In this document: positions 22,153-32,614 of the stretch, piece by piece
How the letters are laid out: each line of letters opens with the position of its first letter
How positions within the stretch are numbered: the first letter of the stretch is position 1
Assembly (NCBI GenBank): GCA_035772735.1
Contig: JASDFA010000016.1
Location: 138,582,501 to 138,646,500, forward strand
Reading direction: 5' to 3'
Length of the DNA stretch: 64,000 nt
From: Datura wrightii
Lineage: Eukaryota; Streptophyta; Magnoliopsida; Solanales; Solanaceae
Notes under the pieces: generated by a model
The model's input: only the letters and a program-made list of their open reading frames with translations
What the model was told of the DNA's origin: nothing
Databases searched by the model: none
Program-made: the position numbers and the translations under genes

Positions 22153-25100
22153 GTGGTCACTAGTATGTTTCGTGTCTTTCATATTGATGTTTATGTCTTG
22201 TTAGACCCGGGAGCCATATTGTCTTTTGTGACTCCCTACATTGCTAGTAGCCTTGGAGTTAGTCCAGAGACCTTGTCAAAACCATTTTCAGTTTGTACCT
22301 TAGTTTGTGATTCGGTTGTAGCTAGACGAGTATATAGAGGGTTCCCAGTCACTGTGTTGCATAAGGTTACCTCCCCAGATTTGGTAGAGTTAGCCATGAC
22401 TGACTTTTACTTTATTCTTGGTATGGATTAGTTGTTTGCATGTTATGCTTTGATTAATTGTAGGACCTGTACCGTGGAGTTTCATTTCCAAGTGGGTCAG
22501 CTTTGGAGTGGAAGGGTAGTTCAACATTGCCAGTGGGTTGGTTTATTTCCTATCTCAAGGCTAGGAAGATGATCTCTAAGGGGTGTATGTACCACCTAGT
22601 TAGGGTTAAGGATGTGGAGTTCGAGACCCCGACTATTCAGTTAGTTCCGGTGGTGTGAGAATATCTGGAGGTGTTTCCCGAGGATTTTCCAGGTGTTCCT
22701 TCGAAAAGGGAAATTGGTTTTTGTATTGACCTATTGCTAGACACGCAGCCTATTTCTATCCCTCTTTACAGGATGGCTCCAGCCAAGCTAAAGGAATTGA
22801 AGGATCAGTTAAGGGATTTGTTGGATAAGGGCTCCATTAGATCGAGCCGGTCTCTATGGGGTGCACTAGTTTTGTTTGTTTGAAAGAAGGACGGTTCCCT
22901 TCACATGTGTATTACCTATCGGTAGTTGAACATGGCTACAATCAAGAAAAATTACCCCTTACCTAGGATTAATGATTTGTTTGACAAGCTTCAGGATCCC
23001 GGGTCGTTTCCCAAGATCGATCTCAGGTCCAGGTATCACCATCTTAGAGTGATATCCCAAAGACTGCTTTTAGGACTCGGTACCGTCACTACAAATTTTT
23101 TGTTATGTCTTTAGGGCTAATCAATGCTCCCGCAGCTTTTATGGCCTGATGAACAAGGTGTTCAAGCAATATTTGGATGTGTTCGTGATCGTGTTCATTG
23201 ACGAAACTCTCATATACTCCCAGAGCGAGGAGGAGCATGCCACTTATTTGAGGATAGTGCTGCAAACCCTCAAGGATCGTCAGTTGTATGCAAAGTTTAG
23301 TAAGTGCGAATTTTGTCTAAACTAAGTAGCATTTCTGGGACATGTAGTATCAAGCAAAGGCATAAGGGTAGACTCCTAGAAGATAGAGGCGGTGAAGAAT
23401 TGGCCCAGATAGATGAATCCTTCAGAAATTAGGAGTTTCTTGGGCCTAGCAGGTTACTACTAGAGGTTTGTTGAGGGTTTCTCACCTATTGCGGCCCCAT
23501 TGACCAGGTGGACTTAGAAAAAGGTAAAATTCCAATGGTCGGATGCTTGTGAGAAAAGCTTACAAGAGTTGAAAACCCGACACACTTCAACACCAGAGTT
23601 GACCTTACTCGAGGGAACCGATGGTTTTGTTTTCTATTGTGATGCTTCGAGAGTCGAATTGGGATGTGTGTTTATGCAGCATGGCAAGGTGATAAGATAT
23701 GCCTCAAGACAGCTGAAAGTCCATGAAAGGAATTAATTGACCCATGATCTCGAGTTGGCGGCGGTGGTGTTTGCATTGAAGATATTGCAGCATTACTTGT
23801 ATGGTGTCCACATGGATGTATTTATGGATCACAAGATCTTGCATTATGTGTTCACATAGAAGGATCTAAATCTTCGGCAAAAGAGGTGATTGGAATTACA
23901 TAAGGATTATGACATGAGCGTCCTTTACCACCCGGGCAAGGCTAATTTGGTTGCAGATTCACTTAGTAGACTCTCCATGGAAAGTGTGTCCCACGTGGAT
24001 GAGGGAAAGAAGGAGTTGGTGAAGGATGTCCACCAACTTGCAAGGCTGGGAGTTAGATTGATCGACTCGACCGATGGCGCTGTTGTTGTGCATAACGGGT
24101 CAGAATCATCCTTGGTAGTTAATGTTAAATCTAGGCAAGATGAGGATCCAATATTTAGGAAGCTGAAGGAGGCGGTGTAGAGTGAGAAGGTGGAGGTTTT
24201 CTCCCAAGGGGGAGATGGTGTGCTACGATACCAGAGTAAACTATGTGTTCCCGAAGTCGATAATTTGAGAGTTTGGATATTACATGAGGCACATGGTACC
24301 AGATATTCTATTCATCCAGGATCCATGAAAATGTATCAGGATTTGCGAGAAATCTATTGATGGGATGGTATAAAGAAAGATATTGTAGAGTTCCTAGCAA
24401 AATGTCCAAACTACTAGCAAGTGAAAGTCAAACATCAAAGGCCGGGAGGTGTACTTCAGGATATCAACATCCCCACTTGGAAGTGGGAATAGATAAATAT
24501 GGATTTTGTTACAGGCCTTCCTCTTACTCGCCGACACTATGACTCCATTTGGATGGTGGTGGACAAGCTAACTAAGGCGGCACAGTTCCTACCGGTCAAG
24601 ATCACAGATTCAGTGGATGATTATGCTAAGTTGTATACACGAGAGTTGGTTTAACTTCATGGAGTTCCCTTGTCTATTATCTCAGACCGAGGTACTCAGT
24701 TTACCTCTCAATGCTGGCATTTTTTCAAAAAGGGTTTGGGATACAGGTTAAGCTCAGTATAGCCTTCCATCCACAAATAGACGGCCAGGCCGAATGAACC
24801 ATTCAGTCCCTTAAGGATATGTTGAGGGCATGTGTTATGGATTTTAAAGGTAGTTGGGATGATCATTTGCCCTTGATCGAGTTTGCTTATAATAATAGTT
24901 ACCACTCTAGTACCCAGATGGCACCGTTTGAGGCACTTCACGGGCGGAGGTGTAGATCTCCCATCAGATGTTTCGAGGTTGGTGAGGTAGCTATGATAGG
25001 ACAAAATTCGGTTCATGAGGCGATGGTGAAGGTTCAATTGATAAGGGACCGGTTGAAAACCGCTTAGAGTCGTCAAAAATCATATGCTGATGTGAGGAGA

Positions 25101-25556
25101 AGAGATTTGTAGTTTTATGTGGACGACTGGGTATTTGTAAAGGTATCTCCCATGAAGGGAGTCATGTGGTTTGGAAAGAAAGGTAAACTCAGTCCCCGCT
25201 ATGTTGGCCCCTACCGGGTTGTGAGAAGAGTTGGTAAAGTGGCGTATGAGTTGTATTTTCCCTCGGAGCTATCTTCGGTTCATCCCGTCTTTCATGTATC
25301 ACTTTTGAAGAAGTGCTTGGGTGATCCATCCTTGGTAATTCCGGTAGACTACATTGGAGTTGAGCACAACCTTAGTTATGAAGAAATTCCCGTTGAAATC
25401 TTGGATCGTCAGGTTCGGAGGCTAAGGAACAAAGAAATAGCTTCAGTTAAAGTATTATGGAGAAATCAACATGTTGAGGGGGCTACGTGGGAAGCCGAAG
25501 CAGATATGATAGCTAAATACCCTCATTTGTTCCCTACCGGCTTAGTTTCAGTTTGA
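22153..25556 (+). pseudogene. E4 pol: protease-RT-RNase H-integrase-chromodomain, degenerate
   Basis: Domains in order. Protease near 22190 with LLDPGAILSF (Ser of DSGA replaced by Pro). RT 22671-23500: [34 protein letters not shown], and the catalytic box read as FIDETLIYS, so the second Asp of FIDD is Glu. RNase H 23620-23960 with [10 protein letters not shown]. Integrase zinc region near 24290-24420 and catalytic core at 24550-24900 with VVDKLTK and ISDRGTQFTS; the Arg after the catalytic Glu is a stop. The C-terminal 25119-25556 frame is intact: GPYRVVRRVGKVAYEL, HPVFHVSLLKKCLG, then a chromodomain (VEILDRQVRRLRNKEIASVK, LWRNQHVEGATWEAE). Chromodomains direct integration into heterochromatin. 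At least ten stops or shifts. Confidence 0.85.
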
Positions 25557-25800
25557 TGTACTAGTTTTTCCCTAAATATTAATCAGCTTTTCCTGTTCAG
25601 TTCATGTGTACAAGTTTGTTTTTTGATACGGTAAAAGTATGTGATGTCGAAACTCAGTTTAGCTATGTAGTTCCTTTCGAAGGTAGTCATTTCGTCAATT
25701 TTTGACTTAAATGATTGGTAATCGTATATGGTGATAGCTTGTTTATGAGTTTTCTACATGTTTCTAACATTTTAGGATGAATGTTCCCAAGGGAGAGATA
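25557..25800 (+). other. E4 3' untranslated region and polypurine tract
   Basis: Non-coding stretch matching E7 42365-42610 in order (GGTAGTCATT, TTTCTACATGTTTCTAACATTT). It ends with CCCAAGGGAGAGATA (25786-25800), the polypurine tract beside the 3' LTR. Confidence 0.75.
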
Positions 25801-25801
25801 T

Positions 25802-27927
25802 TGTTATACCCCGGGAACCAAGGATCAGACCCAAAAGTGAAAACGGAGAAAAACTGAAAATTCGCACCAGGTCAAAAAACGACTCATGAGGTGAGTCATG
25901 AGGAGTGACCACGAGTCGTGAGGTGACTGGTGGTCAGCATGGTGTGGCAAGGCCTGAGTGAGGAGGCCACGGGCTTGAACACGAGTTGTGGTCAGACTTC
26001 ACGACTCGTGAGGTCACTTGTGGTAAACCTTGGAGATTTGGCAAGATGGGATGGGCAGTGTAGTCCACAGAAGGTGACCACGAGTTCTGGTTTGACCTCA
26101 CGACTTGTGAATTCACCCACGGGGTTCCCTTGGACGTTTTTGCAGTGGACTCAATGGATCGAAGCAACAAGTCATGCCCTGTGGCAACGATCTGTTACGT
26201 CCCTCGTGAGGACTGGCAACCAGAAATTCCTGCGTTTTAATAAGGGTGTTTTTGTAACTTCTTAAGTCCCTAAGGCCTAAACTACATCGTTTTGGATATG
26301 ATTCTGAGTAAGATAAGATGGGTTAAGCCCTTTATGCATGCCCATTCTCATGCAAGGATTTTAGTGAGGTTTTTGGGAGATTCAAGGCCTCCTTCCCCAA
26401 ATTTTCATCAATTTCCTTGTGTGTGCTCAAGGAACTTCAAGTCCATGTATTCCTAGGTATGTAGGGTTTTAAAATGGGTGAAATTCTTCCCCACCCATGC
26501 CCAAATTTCAAGTTAATTCATGAATCCTCCTACTGAAATTCCATGGGGCTTTACCCAAAGCATGACAATGTGATTTCACTTCATGGGTATGATTTAATTG
26601 ATTTTTAATTATTGAATTTTGAATGATGGGCAGGTTGTATCATTATTTTCCTTTAATCATGTTTCAAGCTCTTAAATCTAAATTGCCCATTTGATGAAAG
26701 TTCATGGAAGTTATGATTTATGATGGATACTCTACAATTTGAGTTTATTGATGATGGAAAAGAATGATTTTCTAGTTACCCATGTTTATGAGCATATTTT
26801 GAAAGTATTGAGTATGATGAAGTAATGGGCAATGCCCAAATGTTGAAAAATGATATACGATTTATGAAACAAATTGCATGATTTATCGATTCAAGATTTG
26901 GCCGATAAAAAGGGCCTTGATTCTTGGCTAAGCATGTTTTAAAGGGGATCAATGACGATAAATGATATATCTTAGCCAATGATGTTAATTATTTATGCAT
27001 GATCCTATATGCATGTTTTTGGGAGCTGTGTCTAGCACCAAGCAGCCCGATGTTCAAAGGACTACGCCGGTGTCTCATAACCACATGCCACCGTGGGTTG
27101 TAAATGATATGACATGTTGATAATGATTCCCTCAATTGTGATGGCATGCCTTATGCATGACCCTTGCCTAGCAAGCCAGGGTCGGCTCTGCCCACTTGAG
27201 CGAGACAGTGGGGCATCATGAAAGGCTCTACCATGATGGTGCCGGTTATGCCGAGTCCTCCCATAGTTTTACATATTTTAGGCATTGTTATGTTTATGTT
27301 ATTGGATCAATTTATATTATGATAAATTTATTTACCACTATGATAATGAATGATTATGAATGATTTGAAAGTCTTGAGCCTTATGTTGTATTACGAAAAT
27401 TTTGATGTAAGCATGATGTCCTCCTCCTATGTCTATTTATGAGTTTACTCTACTTTTAAAATGTTCGTTTTACTTACCTTGCATACTCAGTACATTCCAC
27501 GTACTAACCGCATACTTTTTATGTTGTATCGTTTCATGATGCAGGGTCCGGGTCTCATGCTCATCTTCATCCTTAGTCCATCCCAGCCTACGATATCAGC
27601 TTGTTGGTGAGTCCTCATGTTTCGAGGGTTGTTTGATAAAATTTCATGTTGATTATATTTCGTTGTTGCTTGTGTTAGTTGGGGATGTTGTCCCATCAAA
27701 CCATCTTACGTATTAGAGGCTTCCGGACAAATGCATAGTACTCAGCTTATGTAAATGTTTGGTATTTTCTGATGCTATGTCATAGTTACGTTTCTGTGAT
27801 GTTTTATGCTTACTATTCCATTTATTTTAATGAGATTAGTTGAATGCATGAGCAATGGGTTGACTTGGGGTCTCTCGGAGTCCGTTGTCCCATGTCTACG
27901 ATCCGGGTGTACGTTCGGGTCATGACA
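25802..27927 (+). repeat. E4 3' LTR
   Basis: TGTTATACCCCGGG to GGTCATGACA, 2,126 bases, collinear with the 5' LTR. Palindromic CGAGTCGTG / CACGACTCGTGAGG units at 25870-26170; hairpin with TATCGTTTCATGATGC near 27527. Confidence 0.9.
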
Positions 27928-28985
27928 CTACATCAACTTTAAGGGGAGAAATGTATGGATTTGCACTCTAACGGTTGTACCTATCCCTTTATCTTTCGGG
28001 CTCACAGTTTCTCCATCTATTATCCCTTTCTCTCCAGCCTTTGTCTTCTCTATCTCTCCAACCTTGGTTTTCATCATGAGGACGTCATGGGCCTTGATTA
28101 GCACCTTGGTATCCCTGACGAGAACCCACCATTTGGCTCGTTATAAATTGACATTCCTCATCATATGTTACTTGAGAAACATCCTCCTTAAATGAGTTGC
28201 ATCCTTGAGCTCCGATAGTGTTGACACTTTTGGATCTGCATCCCAAACACTTCTTTACAAGCAACTCTACTTGGATCATCATTTTAGCCAATGTTTCATC
28301 TATTTCTTCATCTCTTCTCCGCATTTCAGCTGTCATATTGTTGGAAGATGCATTGGGGGAAACCTCTGTTTCTCTGGTACATAATGCTCGCTTGGTTTTC
28401 GTCATTCAATCCAAGAGTGCCTTAGCAAGTCCGTAGGTCTGGTGCATGATGGAACCACCAGCCAAATTATTTTCCATAGACTTGTTTATCAAATCAAGGG
28501 ACCAGTAAAAACTTTGAATAAGGACCCCATCCGGCAGTCCATGATTTGACAAATTGCAACTTTCTTTTTAAATCTCAGTCGCACCTATACCGAGAGTTTT
28601 CAGAAGTGCCTGATCTCTTCATGAAGTTGAAGCATCCGAGAGGGTGAAAACAATCTATCAAGAAATGTTTTAGTCAACTCCTTCCAAGATGTGATAGATC
28701 TCAGAGGCAGCTCCACCAATCATGTCGTAGCCTCTCCCGTCAAAGAGAATGGGAATAACCTCAAACGGATTGACTCTTGGCTGTTAAATGGTTGAAATAT
28801 TTCAATAAAGCTTCAAAGATGTCAATTAGCATCCTCGCTAGCTAGTCCGTCAAATAGCCCTTTCATTTGCAAGAGATGTAACATGGTGCTTGTTACATGG
28901 AATACGACATTTCATACTGTTGGTGGTAGGCGAATGGCACCAACTACATTATGTTCCCTATGTTCATCCTTCACTTCCATGAATC
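27928..28985 (-). pseudogene. E3 gag, degenerate, continues at 18466-18598
   Basis: Minus-strand gag starting about 28980 with MEVKDEHREHNVVGAIRLPP. The capsid core follows around 28850-28650: FQPFNSQESIRLRLFPFSL, GEATTWLVELP and ITSWKELTKTFLDRLF, the standard gypsy gag block. 28085-28405 gives a Lys/Glu-rich segment (EEIDETLAKMMIQVELLVKK), then an Asn/Arg-rich tail (WRDREDKGWRERDNRW). The tail jumps E4 and resumes at 18598 with EEMLAQVLKK-like sequence and KVESTDNRVKELKGEVSDQM, directly followed by the LTR. So gag is cut before its C-terminus and pol is absent. Many stops. Confidence 0.7.
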
Positions 28986-29126
28986 CCTCCAAACTACCAG
29001 AATCACTAGCACCGCTTCTTTGACTTCCTACACAATCCAAAAGAAGCATCAAACAAAGTAAAAACAACACCAGACGTAAAACAAGTTTGAATCAATAAAC
29101 AACAAATGGAAATCACATCTCAATTT

Positions 29127-29141
29127 CCGGCAAGGACACCA
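29127..29141 (-). other. E3 primer-binding site
   Basis: Minus strand TGGTGTCCTTGCCGG, a changed form of the tRNA-Asp-like primer site TGGCGCCGTTGCCGG, 11 bases inside the L2 edge. Confidence 0.6.
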
Positions 29142-29152
29142 TTTTTTAATAA

Positions 29153-30554
29153 TGCTCAATACAACTCTCCCTTTTAAAGGAGGTGGCTGCAGTTGCTGTC
29201 AAAAAATAAATTCCTAATGGGTGTCGAGGTGGAATTCCACATATAATAAGAACAGATGATCCAAGAGATGTAAATTAACTCAAACTAGCTAGTGTCATGT
29301 CTAAATAGCATCATGTAAATATTGGGGGAAAAAGAAGCAAGTATCGAATTCAAATTGTAAACTAAAGCAAGGGCAACTCACTTGTTGCAATCAAGGAGAA
29401 GGAACTAGGGATGTGCAACTAATGGATGCAACTAGAATAGGGTTGATTGAAATGCCTTAAACTCATGTATAGCATGGATAGTAGTGGATAAAGCTACAAC
29501 CCATGTTTCTCAACCTAGAGGATGTGTTTACCTTGGATTTTCTCAAACCCCAAAGCCAATCAATGAACCAACCCACGAGGCTTGAGGAAGAATTAAGTTA
29601 TCTCGAATCTTAATCCTTTTAAAGAGATTGAATATGGGTCTTGATTGTCTCTAACTCAAGCCCAAGCATCACACACCAAATTCCTCACCATTCAATCCTC
29701 ACCCAAATCTCACTTCTCTCTCTCAAGCAAAAGCAAGATAAGAAAACTAAATCAATGTTTGCAACCATTAATATTTTCAATTAAAACTCAAAGGAAATAA
29801 TAGATCCATACTTATTAATTGAATTTAAGAATAAAGTATCAACACCCAATCAAGTTTAAACACCCATTATGTACATACTCCTAGCTAATAATTTAGATAC
29901 TCATGAATAAGGAAAGAGAAATTATACCCATAAGGATTTCCTATAACTTCATCATATTAAGTTCTAAAATTAAGCTCAAAATCTAAAAAAATGAAGGTTT
30001 TTGCCCAATGGGAATTGAAGAAGACAAAGTAATTGTACTCTACTATCTATCTCTCTAAACTTCTCTCTATAAAATTTTATATAGCATAATGTGTAATTGT
30101 AAAAATAGGGTAAAATATTTGAAATTCCTTTTGCACAACTTTCCAAAATTATCCTAGGAAGCTTCTGAGGTACATTTATGCCAAAACTGAATGATTTTTC
30201 CCATGTCAGCATCTGAGTCACTTGCGTGGCATTTGTATTTTGCAAATGCCCATTTGCGGCTCGCATATCCTCCAATAGGCTTAGGAAGTGCCCTCTCCAT
30301 GTCAACTGCGGTAGCACCTACATTCTGCAGATGACCATATGCAGTTCACAGGTCCAATATAGCCTATTTTTCTAGTTTTATCTGTGTGGCACCTACGAAC
30401 ATGTCCTATATCTTCTACCGTTCAATTCTTCCCTTTACTTTGTTAAAGTCATATGTCTGCACAAACCAAGAAAAGAGGCATAAAATCTTCCTAATTTGAA
30501 TGAAAACAATGTAATATCTCATGTTTAAAATCCAAATGAATTGGTAAATTATCA
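29153..30554 (-). repeat. shared LTR (L2): 5' LTR of E3 and 3' LTR of E5
   Basis: 1,402 bases; minus strand TGATAATTTACCAATTC to TTGTATTGAGCA. A primer site and gag lie on its left (E3), a post-coding motif and an ORF on its right (E5). By eye L2 is closer to L3 than to L1. Confidence 0.7.
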
Positions 30555-30651
30555 ACTCATCTTTCGCAGGTCCAGTGCAGGTGCCTTGTTTTAGCTCCTT
30601 CCACTTTTTGTCACATTCCACACTTTTTCAACCCTGAACAAGAAAAAAAAA

Positions 30652-30702
30652 GCTTGGGTTTCCTCCCAAGAAACACTTAATTTAAAATCGGGGCTTGACA
30701 TC
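30652..30702 (-). other. post-coding conserved motif of E5
   Basis: Minus strand GATGTCAAGCCCCGAT, TTTAAATTAAGTG, TTGGGAGGAAACCCAA. Same order and spacing as the E1 motif at 124-180; here GGGAGG and the AACCC part form an inverted repeat TTGGG...CCCAA. Confidence 0.55.
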
Positions 30703-31890
30703 ATAAAATTTACCTCTTTTCTTTCCACTTTGAACTTATATTGCACCCCTAATTTCTTTTTCAGTTTTCTACTCTGCTCGTAGGGATGGTGGTATAAAAA
30801 TAAAGGCACCAAGCCATAGATGTCACATCTTGCACTTCTTGACCATTAAAGGAGGGATGTTATTTGGTCTTTTGGCATGACAAACTTAAAGATAAAGCTA
30901 CTTTGATCTTCCACTTTAAAATCCTTCATAGACTTGGTTGCTTCAATATTGTGAGTTAGGTCCAAGTCGCTCCATTCTCAAGCATGCTTCCATTTTGACA
31001 TCCTCCCTATCAAATGCACTAGAGACTTGAAAAAGTATTTTGTGGACTTGTCCTAACAACTCTAGCGGCACTTCTTCACTTTTGGCATCTTGCGTTGATA
31101 TTAGGTTTGTTACTTGGCAAATAGACCTCAACTCTTCAAATTTCATCTTTACCTCATCTTCATTCGGATCTAATCAAAAGTACTACCCACGACCAGTTGA
31201 TGTTGACCCTTGCATGTCTCCATCATAACATTGTTTAGGTTGGCCTTCACGTGTTGAGCAGAAATTTTTAGTAGCTTAACTTCTTTACTTTGCTTAGCCT
31301 GGTCAAGTTTTTCTTCATGATGGGAATTTCGTAAGGCTTGTGGAAATCCTCCTATGGAGAAATCCATATTTTATATAACTTCCTCATCATCATGTTGAAC
31401 TTGTTCTCACCAGTCAGTCAGGACTAGGCCCCATTGTTCACTCCTCCTTGTTATGCTTCTCAATATCTCCTCAGCTTCTTCTTTAAGAGAACTAGAGTTT
31501 ATTTCTTGAGGAGTATACAATTCCATGGGCATTGAGATGTCGGCATCCTTTTCCAATAAAATTTGGAGCATGGCTTCCATACGTTCATATGTCGTGCTTC
31601 GTCCTTCACATACCATGTCATCGTTCCTGTCAAACTTAAAAGCACAGCTAGAATTTTGTTATAGAAACTAGGTCGATAAGCAAACTAATTAGGTTAATCA
31701 CCCCAATGTCTACCATGACCACCATATAAAGTGCAATCATACCCATCATAAAAGTGAGAAGGTGCACATCTCTCTTCTAGGGGCATATCATCAATCTTTC
31801 CAGAAATGAGTTCCTCCACAATATAGACATGGGTCATCAAGATATGGATTGAAACTACCAAACCCCTTTCCATTCCATGATGCCATAGTA
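30703..31890 (-). pseudogene. E5 internal ORF, degenerate, unrecognised
   Basis: Starts near 31887 with MASWNGKGFGSFNPYLDD followed by a Cys/His segment CLYCGGTHF. One frameshift, then ELISGKIDDMPLEERC and a Gly/His-rich stretch; further left 31407-31616 encodes an acidic segment (MEAMLQILLEKDADI, LKEEAEEILRSITRR) and 30591-30812 the end. It sits where gag should be and opens with a zinc-finger-like pair, so it may be a rearranged or replacement gag. Many stops. I do not recognise the family. Confidence 0.4.
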
Positions 31891-31976
31891 AAAATAAAAA
31901 CCAATGAAAATAAAAATAAAACAAGACTCAATACAAGTTTGAATCGATAAACAACAAATGACATTAACAAGCCAAT

Positions 31977-31993
31977 CCCCGGTAATGGCACCA
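31977..31993 (-). other. E5 primer-binding site
   Basis: Minus strand TGGTGCCATTACCGGGG, a tRNA-Asp-like primer site with two changes, about ten bases from the L3 edge. Confidence 0.65.
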
Positions 31994-32002
31994 TTTTTGG
32001 AT

Positions 32003-32614
32003 TACGCTCAATACAAGTCTCCTTTATAAAGGAGGTGGCTACGGTCGTTGTCAAAAAATAAATTCCCAATGAGTGTTGGGGTTGAATGCCATAGAGATTA
32101 AGGAAATTTTATCCAAAAGTCATAAATCTACTCAAACTAGCTAACATCATGTCTAAAACTATAATGTAAATATTGGGGGGAGAAGACCAAGTATCGACAT
32201 CAAATTTGGAAAATAAAACAGGGTCAAGTGACTTGTAGCAATCAATGAGTGTGACTAGGGGTGTGCATTTGATGGGGCGTCAACTTGATAGGGTTGATTA
32301 AAATGTCTTAGATTCAATTAGATCATGAAGAGTGTTGGTTATGGCTATATCCTATGTTTATCAAATAAAAGGATGTGCTTACCTTGGGTTTTCTCAAATC
32401 TCAAAGCCAATTAACAAACCAACCAACCAAGCTTGAGGAAGGGTTAACTATCTCTAGTCGTAACCTTTTAATGGAATATGAATATGGGTCTTGACTTTAT
32501 CTAGCTCAAGCCGAAGCATCACACACCCAATTCCTCACTATTGAATCTTCACCCAAACTTTACTTCCTTATTTCAAGCAAAAGCAAGATAATAAAGCTAA
32601 ATCAATGTATGCAA
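32003..32614 (-). repeat. E5 5' LTR (L3), left piece
   Basis: Matches 29153-29755 of L2 almost base for base in order (CTCAATACAA, AAAGGAGGTGGCT, GTCAAAAAATAAATTCC, AAGCAAAAGCAAGATAA). It stops at TGCAA (32610-32614) where E6 begins and resumes at 44833. Confidence 0.8.

Larger units (their letters stand above)
18599..27927 (+). mobile_element. E4: structurally complete Tekay-type chromovirus
   Basis: 9,329 bases with 5' LTR 18599-20728, primer site 20733-20744, gag, protease, RT, RNase H, integrase, chromodomain, polypurine tract 25786-25800 and 3' LTR 25802-27927. Both flanks carry CTACA (18594-18598 and 27928-27932), a perfect 5-bp target-site duplication. Inserted into the gag of E3. The two LTRs differ at many positions (about one in ten by eye) so the insertion is old. 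Gag and pol have many stops, so it cannot move alone. Confidence 0.92.
17031..30554 (-). mobile_element. E3: gypsy element reduced to LTR-gag-LTR, split by E4
   Basis: Minus strand: 5' LTR L2 29153-30554, primer site 29127-29141, gag 28980 down to 27928, continuing across the E4 insertion at 18598-18466, then 3' LTR L1. Without E4 the internal part is only about 1.36 kb, so protease and pol are gone. Primer site and gag resemble the tRNA-Asp-primed Athila/Tat-like branch. Its 5' LTR is also the 3' LTR of E5. Confidence 0.65.

Noticed and set aside
24708..25076. Minus-strand 122-residue open frame
   Set aside because: Antisense to the E4 integrase, whose motifs (FAYNNSYHSS) are clear on the plus strand.
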